Position numbers and translations under genes: made by a program. Shown here piece after piece: positions 17,812 to 26,466 of a stretch of DNA of 64,000 nucleotides. The stretch is from positions 62,001 to 126,000 of the forward strand of contig JACOEK010000001.1 of assembly GCA_024998595.1 (NCBI GenBank). Direction: 5' to 3'. The DNA is from Nitrospira sp. (GTDB lineage Bacteria > Nitrospirota > Nitrospiria > Nitrospirales > Nitrospiraceae). The notes under the pieces are model-generated. The model was not told where the DNA came from. It was given only the letters and a program-made list of their open reading frames with translations, and ran no database searches. Every line of letters begins with the position of its first letter. Within the stretch, counting starts at the first letter, position 1.

Positions 17812-19605
17812 CTAGCTGGCTGGGAGATCGAGTTCGGTCAATCGGCGGTAGAAGGTGGCGCGACTCATGCCGAGGAGGCGCGCGGCTTTGGTGCGGTTTC
17901 CCCGGGCCTGTCCGAGCGCGGACACGAACCGGCTGCGCTCGTCACCGGGGGTGATCGGTTCCGGGTGAAGGCCTCCCGGCTCTCCTCGAAGCTCAGGCGG
18001 GAGATCCGTAGCGTCGAGCGTGTCGCCTTTGCAGTGAATCATGGCGCATTCGATCGTGCTCTTGAGTTCTCGCACATTGCCCGGCCAGTGATATTCCATC
18101 AGGGCGGCCATGGTTGCCGGGCTTGCCCGATGGATGATTTTGCCCATGCTGGCGCGCCCTTCGGCGAGGAATGACATGACCAGCAGCGGAATATCCTCCT
18201 TTCGCTCCTTGAGCGGAGGAAGATGAATGCGGGCGACCCGAATCCGGTAGAGGAGATCAGCGCGAAAGGTCCCCTTGGCCACGTCCTGGCTGAGATTGTG
18301 GTGGGTCGCCGTCAGGACGCGCACGTTAATTTTTCTCGGCTTGGTCTCACCGAGTCGAGTCACCTCCTTTTCCTGCAGCACTCGAAGCAGATTGGTTTGA
18401 ACGGTATGGGGAATATCACCGATTTCATCGAGAAACAGGACCCCGCCCTGCGCGGCTTCAAACAGTCCCTGCTGGTCGTCGATTGCGCCGGTAAATGCCC
18501 CTTTCTTGTGGCCGAAGAGTTGGCTGCCGAGCAGGGAATCCGTCAGGCCTGCGCAATTGGCGGCAATAAAGGGGCCCATGCGCCGGGCGCTGGCCTGGTG
18601 TAAGGCGCGGGCGACCAGTTCTTTTCCCGTCCCGGTCTCGCCTTCAATCAAGACGGTCGAATCCACGCGGGACAGATCTTGGATCTGTTCATAGATCTGG
18701 GTCATCCCACGGCTCTTGCCGATCAAATCGTGATAGTGTGCTTTCAACTCCAGCAGCCGCCGGAGGTGATACACATCCGTCATGTCATGGAGGAAGGCGA
18801 TCTTACTGCGACTGTCCCGCGGGTCGTCATGGACATCTATCTCCAACCAGAGACGTCTGCCTGCCGGTGTTTCGATGTGGCAGCGGACCCGTTCCCGTTG
18901 CGCCACAGGTTGCTCGAGGAGTGCCTGCAACGTCAGCCGATCGGTTTTCGTGAGCGGGAGCAGGCTGTCCCATCGGGGGCCCGGGTTGACGACAGGCGAG
19001 GGTAAATCCAAGAGACCGGCTGCGGACGCACTCAGAAACCGAACGTGCCCTTCCTGGTCGATCAACAGAGTGGCCAGCCCCAGTTGCTGTAAGATGGCCG
19101 CCACGTCATCCCGCGACCGTTCCATGTCCACCAGCTGCCTGCTGAGAATATGCTGGGTGCGTTGATGCCCACGCTCGTGCTCATGTTGTTGGAGTGCCTG
19201 GTCACGCGCCTGTTGAAGCACAGAGGTTTGTTGTTCATAGGCTGCGGCGTTGTGTTGGACGACCAACAGACGACTGGTCTCTATGCGGAGGGCCAACGCT
19301 TCGAAGTGCCAGGGGACGTCGAAGGCGGTCTGTTCAGTCCAGAATCCGGAGCGGTCGATGCGCGTGTCGCGGGCCTGCCACACATCCGCCGCGTCGGCCA
19401 GAAAATTATGCAGGACCGGTGTGCGCGTATCGATGGATAGAAGCTGCGTGGACTCAGCCTCCGGATAAAGGCGAAACAACCAGGCTGGCGGGTGGCCGAG
19501 GATGCGAAATTGTGTGCCGGTAATATGCTCCAGGATGACGAAGTCGAATCGGTGCAAAAGCATTGCGCACAGGAGGTCCGGCGCGTGCGGTGCTGTGTCA
19601 GCCAT
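17812..19605 (-). CDS. Sigma-54-dependent transcriptional activator (PAS-AAA+-Fis) with a novel N-terminal domain
   Basis: 597 residues. Residues 1-130 form a compact domain of unknown family (LLHRFDFVILEHITGTQ, then LFRLYPE), followed by a coiled stretch (about 130-170) and a PAS-like domain (about 170-290, ATLLIDQEGHVRFLSASAA). The AAA+ core (about 300-535) has Walker A GETGTGKE, the sigma-54 contact loop GAFTGA, and FLDEIGDIP. A Fis-type HTH ends the protein (TKAARLLGMSRATFYRRL). There is no receiver domain, so the input is not a phosphorelay. It should activate sigma-54 promoters. It overlaps the GTPase gene by 8 bp (ATGGCTGA), implying translational coupling. Confidence 0.93.
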   Translation of the reverse strand: MADTAPHAPDLLCAMLLHRFDFVILEHITGTQFRILGHPPAWLFRLYPEAESTQLLSIDTRTPVLHNFLADAADVWQARDTRIDRSGFWTEQTAFDVPWHFEALALRIETSRLLVVQHNAAAYEQQTSVLQQARDQALQQHEHERGHQRTQHILSRQLVDMERSRDDVAAILQQLGLATLLIDQEGHVRFLSASAAGLLDLPSPVVNPGPRWDSLLPLTKTDRLTLQALLEQPVAQRERVRCHIETPAGRRLWLEIDVHDDPRDSRSKIAFLHDMTDVYHLRRLLELKAHYHDLIGKSRGMTQIYEQIQDLSRVDSTVLIEGETGTGKELVARALHQASARRMGPFIAANCAGLTDSLLGSQLFGHKKGAFTGAIDDQQGLFEAAQGGVLFLDEIGDIPHTVQTNLLRVLQEKEVTRLGETKPRKINVRVLTATHHNLSQDVAKGTFRADLLYRIRVARIHLPPLKERKEDIPLLVMSFLAEGRASMGKIIHRASPATMAALMEYHWPGNVRELKSTIECAMIHCKGDTLDATDLPPELRGEPGGLHPEPITPGDERSRFVSALGQARGNRTKAARLLGMSRATFYRRLTELDLPAS

Positions 19606-20131
19606 TGGTCTTCTCTGCAGTGGGTGAGGCCTTCGACGTTGCCAGCATGGCGCGAGCCAGGGTGGTGAATGCCTCTTCCACGCCCTGACCGGTTTTGGCG
19701 CTGCTCATCATGAATGACCATCCCTGCTGTGCCAGCTGTGCGAGATCTTGATCCGTAATGTCCCACTCTGCCCTCCGGTCATCCTTGTTGATCAGGACGA
19801 CGAACGGCACGGGACCGAGTGTGTCGGTTGCGCGTTGCTGAATATGCAAGGCGATGTCCAGCGTCGCTCGTCGCATCCCATCAAGCACCAGGAGGTACCC
19901 CGAAGATCCCCGCAGATAGGAAGAGCGAAGTTTTTGGAACTCGTCCTCTCCGTAGAGATCCCACAGGACTATGGTGAGAGGCGTGCCGTCCACCGTCATC
20001 GATCGTTTGTCGACCGTGACTCCGATGGTCGTTTGATACTGTTCTGAAAAGCAGCTGCTGACGAACCGTCGAACCAAACTGGTTTTCCCCACGGCAAAGG
20101 CACCCAGCATACAGATTTTTTTCTCAATCAT
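19598..20131 (-). CDS. Ras-like small GTPase
   Basis: 177 residues. G1 GAFAVGKTS (about 10-18), G2 Thr in YQTTIG, G3 WDLYGEDEF, G4 NKDD and G5 SSAKTG are all recognisable, in the order and spacing of Rab/Ras rather than of TrmE/Era GTPases. The residue after the G3 Gly, Gln in Ras, is Glu here, which predicts slow intrinsic hydrolysis. No lipidation motif or membrane segment is present. It overlaps the upstream OmpA-type gene and the downstream activator gene by 8 bp each, so the three proteins are very likely made together. Role: molecular switch between them, by inference. Confidence 0.9.
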   Translation of the reverse strand: MIEKKICMLGAFAVGKTSLVRRFVSSCFSEQYQTTIGVTVDKRSMTVDGTPLTIVLWDLYGEDEFQKLRSSYLRGSSGYLLVLDGMRRATLDIALHIQQRATDTLGPVPFVVLINKDDRRAEWDITDQDLAQLAQQGWSFMMSSAKTGQGVEEAFTTLARAMLATSKASPTAEKTNG

Positions 20132-21872
20132 GCGGAAGCTCTGACGGCAACGGCTGAATCGTGATGTCCAGTGACGCTCGCCGATGCTGCGGATGCGCGA
20201 CCGTTGCGGGGGCTCCGTGCAGTTCAGGCGTCGGGGCGAGGCCCCTGGTTTGAAACGTGAGCGTGTGAAAGGCGGCGGGGTGAATGGCGTCGAGAACCGC
20301 TCGCGCGCGACTCTCGCTGAGGCGGCGGTTTTGGTTCGGCCCCCCTAGGACGTCGGTTTGGCCGACGATCGACACGGTCACCGCGGCGTCGGTCAGTCGG
20401 GCCATGTCATCCAACTGCCGGAGCATCTCGGCGATGCGGCGGACGGTGTGAAGTTGTTCCGGCGATGCGAGCGCGCTGCTTCCCTGTTCAAAGAGAATCG
20501 AGGCCTCGGTCAACCGTTGACTCAGCTCTTCAAACGACCGGCTCACGAGGCGTCGATCATCATACCCATCGAGGCCCGGTAACGTGCGCGCCAGTGTTCG
20601 GCTCTGCCTGATCCACTCCGCCGGGGCCGTACCTCCGGCAGTCAGGCTGGTTCCTTCCAGGGACAACTGAACGGTTTGCGGTGGCGACAGGACGAATCCC
20701 GCTCGTTTCAGAACGAATGCTGCGTCGAGCGCGTAATAGGGTTGCCATTTCGCATCCACTTGATGTGCATCTATGCCGCTGTCCTGCAGAAGGGCAGCCG
20801 GATCGGCGGCCAGAGGATCGCGAAGGCCGGTGAGCCGATAGCCGCGACCTTCCGACTCAGAGCGGGTCACGACAAGCCCGGGCTGCGCTGCCAAACGAGT
20901 CAGGTAAGTGTGCCAGCGTTGGCGCTCCTGGTAGGCCGACAGACCCCACCAGGCCGTGGCACATAGCGCGACTACCACCAGCACCCATGTCATCGGGGCG
21001 ACACCGCGCCGACGCGATTCGAACTGCGTGCGCAGGCACTCTTCGAGGAGCGGTGTAACACTGGCGAAGGTGGCGGCATCTCCTGTGAACCGGGCTAAGG
21101 CTTCCGGTCGCTCGGCGTGAATACGGTCGAGCGTATCCTGAAGATGCACGCGAAGGTTTTCCGGTGGGGTGCCGCGAATGACGGCGGCGAGGATGGCGGC
21201 CGGCCCCTGTTCGATCCAGACTGTGAGCTCACCGACCTGCAAGGTATTCAGCACTTGGTCCGGGTTGGCGCCGAATGAATCCTGCACGAAGCTGCGGATG
21301 GCGGACAACATGCCGGAAACCAGTGTCTGATCCTGCACGGCCACGGAGTCGCCGGCGGCATGCGCCAGCAGCAGTCCCGTTTCTGTGTGAATGAGAAATA
21401 CCTGTTCGACCCGATAGCGCAACGTGTGCAGAAGGACGATTTCTGCGAAGGGTTTGCCTGTGCGCAGGGCTTCCACTCTCCATTTCACGCTTTGGAGCGA
21501 CAGGCTGTGTTCGATGGTTTGATTGAGAGATTGGACCATGCTCCGCAGGGCATTGGCGATGGCCTGACGAATAGCCGGCATCATGATCGGCGCGATTGCG
21601 TCCACGATCATGTGGGGCTGTCTCCGTACGGACACGCCCAGCGCCTCAGACACATGCGGGGTCAGGACGTGCGTCAATTGGTGATCGCTTTGCCCGCGCA
21701 GCGCGATAGCATCGGGCAGGACGCGGCTGAGGTTCTGCGCATTGAGGTCGATATGTTCGACCTGCTCCTGGAGCTGCTCCAGACGCGTCTGTTCCGGCGC
21801 CAGCAAGAGGCTGCGCAGCTCGGCATAGTCGTGTTCGCCCGGCGTCGTGCCGCCGTTAGGTGACTGCGCCAT
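20124..21872 (-). CDS. Membrane protein: roadblock-like cytoplasmic domain, TM helix, BON-like and OmpA domains
   Basis: 582 residues from the ATG at 21872 (AGGGA 8 nt upstream); a GTG at 21890 would add six. Counting from that GTG: residues 30-150 helical; 160-260 with the strand-helix pattern of roadblock/longin domains (VEQVFLIHTETGLLLAHAAG, LVSGMLSAIRSFV, VGELTVWIEQGP, ILAAVIRG); RRR then one transmembrane helix at 298-317, predicting a cytoplasmic N-terminus; a BON-like part (LAAQPGLVVT, YRLTGLRDPLA); and a C-terminal OmpA/MotB-like domain (460-580, with SIVGQTDVLGG and RRLSESRARAVLDAI). Roadblock domains regulate Ras-like GTPases (MglB on MglA), and the next gene is such a GTPase. Confidence 0.8.
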   Translation of the reverse strand: MAQSPNGGTTPGEHDYAELRSLLLAPEQTRLEQLQEQVEHIDLNAQNLSRVLPDAIALRGQSDHQLTHVLTPHVSEALGVSVRRQPHMIVDAIAPIMMPAIRQAIANALRSMVQSLNQTIEHSLSLQSVKWRVEALRTGKPFAEIVLLHTLRYRVEQVFLIHTETGLLLAHAAGDSVAVQDQTLVSGMLSAIRSFVQDSFGANPDQVLNTLQVGELTVWIEQGPAAILAAVIRGTPPENLRVHLQDTLDRIHAERPEALARFTGDAATFASVTPLLEECLRTQFESRRRGVAPMTWVLVVVALCATAWWGLSAYQERQRWHTYLTRLAAQPGLVVTRSESEGRGYRLTGLRDPLAADPAALLQDSGIDAHQVDAKWQPYYALDAAFVLKRAGFVLSPPQTVQLSLEGTSLTAGGTAPAEWIRQSRTLARTLPGLDGYDDRRLVSRSFEELSQRLTEASILFEQGSSALASPEQLHTVRRIAEMLRQLDDMARLTDAAVTVSIVGQTDVLGGPNQNRRLSESRARAVLDAIHPAAFHTLTFQTRGLAPTPELHGAPATVAHPQHRRASLDITIQPLPSELPHD

Positions 21873-21988
21873 ACCGGTTCCCTGGTTCACAGCGATGAGG
21901 AACGTGCACGGTGGAGAAAATGGGGCGGTGACCGGTGCGGCGCTGCGTACGGAAGACAGTCCGGGACCGTTCAGGCATGGAGGCGGAA

Positions 21989-22603
21989 CTATGCCTGTTG
22001 GGGAGGCTGGTCATGCGAGAGCCTCTGAGAAAGTTCTTGAAACAAGGTCGCCAGGGATGCCCGGTCGGTCTTTTGATGCGAGAGTTGCTGCACGGCCTGT
22101 TCGAGCGTAGCCGACAGGGTCGCATGTTGTTGCGTAAACTCGCCGGTGAGGGATGCCGTCTGATGCTGCAGTTGGTCTCGCAGGTCGCGGTCTGCCTGTT
22201 CACTCTGTTCCCGCAACTGCGCGGCCGTTTGCTGGAGGACCCCGGCAAGAGCGTGAAGCTCTGCGGTCAACGTGCCGACGGCATTCGTGCGGCCCTGCTC
22301 CTCGGTGTTCAGCCGTCCGGTCACTTGATCGACTTCGGTGCGAATGTATTGTTCCAATGAAGCGAAGCGCTCTTTGAGGTCCTGACGCAACTGCGCGGCT
22401 TCTGCGAGCAACTGCGTTTCGAGCTTGGTAAATCGGCGCTCGTGATCGCGGACCTGCGCGCCGAAGAGAATGTCGCGGATCTTGTCGAGATTATTGCCTG
22501 CCGCGGGGTCGTCGGCGAGAGCGGTATCCGATTCTGTCTCGGCGAGCGTGCTCGGTGTTCGTTCCGAACGTCGGGTGCGATCGAGATCCGTTTGCCTGCT
22601 CAT
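21989..22603 (-). CDS. Coiled-coil protein of the GTPase operon
   Basis: 204 residues, cytoplasmic. Residues 1-38 are disordered and charged. The block LDKIRDILFGAQVRDHERRF (39-58) is a distinct motif and is followed by an uninterrupted coiled coil to about 195 (TKLETQLLAEAAQLRQDLKE and onward), rich in Gln and Glu. AAGGAGA lies 8 nt before the ATG and a good extended -10 promoter is upstream, so this is the first gene of the four-gene operon. I infer a structural or adaptor part in the GTPase/OmpA system; there is no enzymatic motif. Confidence 0.8.
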   Translation of the reverse strand: MSRQTDLDRTRRSERTPSTLAETESDTALADDPAAGNNLDKIRDILFGAQVRDHERRFTKLETQLLAEAAQLRQDLKERFASLEQYIRTEVDQVTGRLNTEEQGRTNAVGTLTAELHALAGVLQQTAAQLREQSEQADRDLRDQLQHQTASLTGEFTQQHATLSATLEQAVQQLSHQKTDRASLATLFQELSQRLSHDQPPQQA

Positions 22604-22647
22604 GGTGTCGTCTCCTTGGTCGCAGTCGTCGTCGACGAAAGGCCGCT

Positions 22648-22676
22648 ACAGTAGCATGTTTCCCGAGGTGCAACAA
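22648..22676 (-). promoter_or_regulatory. Putative sigma-70 promoter of the coiled-coil/OmpA/GTPase/activator operon
   Basis: On the minus strand TTGTTG (22671-22676) and TACTGT (22648-22653) are spaced 17 bp, with TGC directly before the -10 (extended -10). It lies 45 bp upstream of the ATG at 22603. Confidence 0.5.
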
Positions 22677-22739
22677 GTCACGAAGGGCCCCCACCGGGTG
22701 ACAATGATAGGGCCGGTCAATAGGTAGTTCGATGTTGAA

Positions 22740-23540
22740 TTAAGACGGATTCAGCAGGCGTACTTCACGTTGCGGAAAGGGAATGTCCACGCCATCGGCG
22801 CGTAATTGCTGGAGGATGGCCTGATTGAGCTCAATTTGCGCAGATCCGACTGAAGCCACCGGCACCCAGGGCCGAATGGACAGGGTAATGGAGGAGTCGG
22901 CGAAGGCGGCAATACCGATCATCGGAGTGGGATCTTGAAGGACCTGGGGGTGTCTGGAGATGAGGTCGCGCAGCACACGGAGTGTGGTCTCGATATCAGT
23001 CTGATAGGAGACACCGATGGAGAGATCCAATTGTCGAATCGTGCCGAAGTTGTGCAGAATTTCTCCGACGACTTTTCGGTTCGGGATGACGATCCTGGAA
23101 TGGTCGGGATGCAGCAGGGTGGTCGTGAAGATATCGATTTTTGCGACATCGCCATGGACGCCCAACAATGAGACATGTTCGCCGACCCGGTAGGGCTTCG
23201 TGAAGATGATCGAGAGCCCTGCCACGACATTGCTGAGTACGCCTTGCAAGGCCAGTCCGACACCGAGACCGGCCACGCCGAGGCCGGCCACCAGTGGGGC
23301 AATTTGCACGCCGAGTTGATCCAGTGCGATGAGCACGCCGAGCAAGACCAGCAGGGTTTTCAGGAGTCGCACAAGGAGCAGACGGAGGGGCGGCTCCAAG
23401 TCTTGTTCATTCAGCCAACGCTCGAAGAGACGACCAACTGAATTGGCCACGAAGAGGGCGGCAACAATGACCAGGATCGCCCCCATGATGCGAAACCCGT
23501 ATTGCACGACGTATTGAGTAATCAAATTGGCCAGTGACAT
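22740..23540 (-). CDS. mscS: MscS-family small mechanosensitive channel
   Basis: 266 residues. Three membrane helices in the first 125 residues; the third (VAGLGVAGLGVGLALQGVLSNVVAGL) is the Gly/Ala-rich pore helix that defines MscS. The beta domain follows (FTKPYRVGEHVSLLGVHGDVAKIDIFTTTLL) with the conserved IPNRKVVGEILHNF segment, then the C-terminal alpha/beta cage part. It releases ions under membrane tension. It lies 15 bp downstream of the AsmA-family gene and is probably co-transcribed with it. Confidence 0.94.
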   Translation of the reverse strand: MSLANLITQYVVQYGFRIMGAILVIVAALFVANSVGRLFERWLNEQDLEPPLRLLLVRLLKTLLVLLGVLIALDQLGVQIAPLVAGLGVAGLGVGLALQGVLSNVVAGLSIIFTKPYRVGEHVSLLGVHGDVAKIDIFTTTLLHPDHSRIVIPNRKVVGEILHNFGTIRQLDLSIGVSYQTDIETTLRVLRDLISRHPQVLQDPTPMIGIAAFADSSITLSIRPWVPVASVGSAQIELNQAILQQLRADGVDIPFPQREVRLLNPS

Positions 23541-23555
23541 GTCTCCTCCGCCGTC

Positions 23556-25667
23556 CTATCGTCCGAACAATCCCTTGAGAAGATCCTTGCCCTGCTTCTT
23601 GAGGTCCTCCGGCTTGGCGGAGCCGTTCAGGAGATCTCCCACCGCGCCTTTGACCTTTTCTTTCACCTGTTCCTGGACTTTGCCGGCGAACATCTTCGTG
23701 TCGAGTCCATAGGAGGGCGCTTGCGTGCTGCCGGTAATCACCAAAGGAAGCGAGAGGCGTCCATTGCTCATGGCGACCTTGGCAATGGGAGAGCCGGCGG
23801 CGATCTTCTGACTCAGGGCTTGGGACAGATTCAGATTCAGTTTCATGTTGAGCGATTGATCGAGACCGATCGTGCCGCCGCCGGTCGCCTGGAAATCATG
23901 GCTGTCCATCAGAACTCGCTGCAGGCCGATCAGTCCTTGTTTGATCACAATGTCGCTTTCGATCGTGGAGAACGCGGTCGCTTTAACATTGTCCAGGGAG
24001 ACCCCGACCACTTTCAGTAACATTGCGGCCTGCTGCAACAAATTGATCCCCTCGAGTTTCCCTTCTCTCACAGACATGCGGCCGGTTCCCGCCAGGGCCT
24101 TCACGAGGTCCGGATGGGTAAATCCACGCCCGCTGATTGCCAGCTCGGCGTTGGCCGTGCCGCTGAGGGATACTTGGTCTGTGCCGACCGCCTGAAGTGC
24201 CGGTCCCACTTGTAGGCCTTGCAGCGCGACGGTGCCCGTGAAGGGCGGGGTTGGAGTTCCGAGACCCAGGGTTCCCTGGGTGCGGAGGAAGCCTCCGAAG
24301 ACTTGGAGCGTGAGGTTGGTAAGTCGGGCCTCTTGTCCCTTCATCTCGGCCGAGGCCTGGAGGTCTTTGATCTCCACAGGTTTTTTCAGGGGTACTGCGA
24401 TGGGCAGGTCGGCGGTATTCACGAGTTTTGAGGTAGCCGTTACTTTCGCCAAGCCGCCGAGGACCGATCCCTTCACCTCGACCCGCGAGCTTCCCAATGC
24501 GACGGTTAGGCCCAGGTTTGGAATCTCTGCGAGATCAAGCGGCGCGGTCCCTTCCTTGGGCGGATACTTGGCCCGGACACTCACATGCAGGTCTTTCAGC
24601 TCGACCGGTTTGGCCAGGGGAACCGCCACCGGAAGGTCGGCGGAATTGATGCTGGCCGAGGCCGCGGTGAGATTGGCCACGCCTTTCGCCGCCGTGCCCT
24701 TGATGTTAATGGCCGAGCCACCCATGACGAGGGTCAAGCCTAGATCAGTCAGGTCCACCTGGCTGGCGGGTGGGGTGTCAGGGGGGACCGGGTAGAGGGC
24801 ATGGACCGTGAGATGCAGATCCTTGATCTGGATGGGTTTCGTCAGCGGCAAGGCGACAGGCAGGTCTGCCGTATCGATTTGCAAGGCATTGACCGTAGCA
24901 TCGAGGTTCCCGCCAACCGCCCGGCCCTTGAGGCCCACTGCCACTTTGCCTAGGCCGAGGTTAAATGTGAACGATTTCACATCCAGCGTTTCGACGAGTG
25001 GTCCGAACGTCCCATCAAGACGCACGGGGAGGTTATAGGGCAGGACGGTCGCTCCCAGGTGCACAGTCGGACTGTCGCCGAGATGGACTGACGTGAGCAA
25101 AAACTCGAGTTGCGTGACGGTGTACTCGGTCGGCTTCGCGGTGGACTCGTCGCGATAGGTCAGTTTCCCTCCATCGATGGAGACCCGGTCTACGGCGAAG
25201 AGCGCCAAGGCTTGGAGCGGACTGCCGGCCGGCTGTCCTGGGGCCTCCGGTTTGGATGGCGCGGCCGGACCAGTTGGTTTGGCGCCAATGGTGGAGATAT
25301 TGAGCTGGCCCTGCGAGTTTTTCAGGACCAGAATAACCGGATCGCGCAGGGTGATCTCTTCAACATCGACCTTGCCCTTGAGTAGCGGCAGCAGCTTGAC
25401 GCCGACATCCAGCGACGCGAGGGAGGCGAAGGGGCCCGTACGGAATGCCGGATCATCCTGGACCACAAACCCGCCGATCCGTGCGCCGATGCGCGGCCAA
25501 ATGGTCAGGCGGATATCCTGTAGTTCGACTTTCCTGTTCAGCGCCTCCTCGATCAACGGGCGATACCGGTCCTGATACCTGTTCAAATCAATGAGAAAAG
25601 GCAAGGCAATGATCAGGATCAGAAGCAGCAGGATCACGACACCGATCCCGACCAGGATTTTCATCAC
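23556..25667 (-). CDS. AsmA-family protein with a triple internal repeat
   Basis: 703 residues. One N-terminal membrane helix (about 4-27) then the AsmA N-domain (LIDLNRYQDRYRPLIEEALNRKVEL). The middle has three near-identical blocks starting at residues 265, 341 and 417 (DTADLPVALPLTKP, NSADLPVAVPLAKP, NTADLPIAVPLKKP), an exact 76-residue period. The C-terminal AsmA_2 part includes LAGTGRMSVREGKLEGINLL and GGTIGLDQSLNMKLNLNLS. AsmA-like proteins are beta-groove bridges for phospholipid transfer across the periplasm; the repeats would lengthen the groove. Inner-membrane anchored. Upstream of mscS. Confidence 0.88.
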   Translation of the reverse strand: MMKILVGIGVVILLLLILIIALPFLIDLNRYQDRYRPLIEEALNRKVELQDIRLTIWPRIGARIGGFVVQDDPAFRTGPFASLASLDVGVKLLPLLKGKVDVEEITLRDPVILVLKNSQGQLNISTIGAKPTGPAAPSKPEAPGQPAGSPLQALALFAVDRVSIDGGKLTYRDESTAKPTEYTVTQLEFLLTSVHLGDSPTVHLGATVLPYNLPVRLDGTFGPLVETLDVKSFTFNLGLGKVAVGLKGRAVGGNLDATVNALQIDTADLPVALPLTKPIQIKDLHLTVHALYPVPPDTPPASQVDLTDLGLTLVMGGSAINIKGTAAKGVANLTAASASINSADLPVAVPLAKPVELKDLHVSVRAKYPPKEGTAPLDLAEIPNLGLTVALGSSRVEVKGSVLGGLAKVTATSKLVNTADLPIAVPLKKPVEIKDLQASAEMKGQEARLTNLTLQVFGGFLRTQGTLGLGTPTPPFTGTVALQGLQVGPALQAVGTDQVSLSGTANAELAISGRGFTHPDLVKALAGTGRMSVREGKLEGINLLQQAAMLLKVVGVSLDNVKATAFSTIESDIVIKQGLIGLQRVLMDSHDFQATGGGTIGLDQSLNMKLNLNLSQALSQKIAAGSPIAKVAMSNGRLSLPLVITGSTQAPSYGLDTKMFAGKVQEQVKEKVKGAVGDLLNGSAKPEDLKKQGKDLLKGLFGR

Positions 25668-25832
25668 GTCCCTCCGCTGAAATGGTCCCGCAGTATAGGA
25701 ATGCGCGCGAAAGGGGTCAATGGTGGCTCATCGGTCGCCGCTCCTTCGTCGTCGCGTCCGGAGGCTTTGTGGCCTGCGCCACCCTGCCGCTTCGGGGTCA
25801 AATCCGATCGAGAGGAAGAGGCCTCCCTTACC

Positions 25833-25861
25833 TTGCCGCCCACCGACCTGCGTGATAAGAT
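25833..25861 (+). promoter_or_regulatory. Sigma-70 promoter of tRNA-Ser
   Basis: TTGCCG (25833-25838), a spacer of exactly 17 bp and TAAGAT (25856-25861), 26 bp before the mature tRNA 5' end. Confidence 0.6.
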
Positions 25862-25887
25862 GCCTCCCTTTGAAGTCGTCCGATCGC

Positions 25888-25977
<90 letters not shown>

Positions 25978-25980
25978 TCG

Positions 25981-26164
25981 AAAGTGCCATGCAAGATGTG
26001 GAAGGTGTGCGAGTCGAATTGTCATCGCGAGTTGATGCGGTGGGATTCGAACGAGGGGGGATCGCGGGGGAGGCACTCCCCTGCGTGGGGAGACACGAGG
26101 GGGCAGGCCCCCTCAGTGGGAGCGCGTACGCGCGACTTCGAATGCCCACCCTCTCCGCCATCCG
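25981..26164. repeat. Structured spacer ending in a second copy of the tRNA-Ser 3' end
   Basis: Bases 26137-26162 repeat 25955-25979 (TTCGAAT, one extra G, CCCACCC..CGCCATC). The same T-arm sequence also occurs inverted at 26039-26051 (GGTGGGATTCGAA), so the segment can fold as one large hairpin. Inside lie three smaller ones: GGGGAG/CTCCCC (26067-26081), GAGGGGG/CCCCCTC (26097-26114) and the perfect palindrome GCGCGTACGCGC (26122-26133). The start (GGAAGGTGTGCGAG at about 26001) weakly resembles the tRNA 5' end. This may be a decayed tandem tRNA-Ser copy, an attachment-site relic, or a small mobile hairpin element. Confidence 0.65.
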
Positions 26165-26268
26165 TTGAAGTCGTGTCGTGTCAGGCATGAAATGAAGCAG
26201 GTATGCGAGGGTGAGCCAGTTACGGCCCGTCCTCCCGCCTGTCATCCCTGCCGGATTACGAAGTTCTC

Positions 26269-26369
26269 GGGGCCGGGCCCTGTGCAACAGAACCCTGTGA
26301 ACCCCGCCAGGTCCGGAAGGAAGCAACGGTAAGCGGTTCGTTCTGTGTGCCGCAGGATCACCTGGCCCC
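26269..26369 (+). ncRNA. ffs: Signal recognition particle RNA (4.5S type)
   Basis: The conserved tip is present: GTGAACCCCGCCAGG, TCCGGAAGGAAGCAACGG, then TAAGCGG. The tetraloop and asymmetric loop that bind Ffh can be read directly. The ends GGGGCC and GGCCCC pair to close a hairpin of about 101 nt, the small bacterial form. It guides signal-bearing ribosomes to FtsY. It lies right before dnaX, an arrangement seen in other bacteria. Confidence 0.93.
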
Positions 26370-26466
26370 ACTTATTTTGACGGCTGGGCGATGCGTGGGA
26401 AGGTTGCCTGCCCCGGCGCTCGAATCCGTCACGCAGCGATTACGTCGTCACTCGAGTCTGGCGAAA

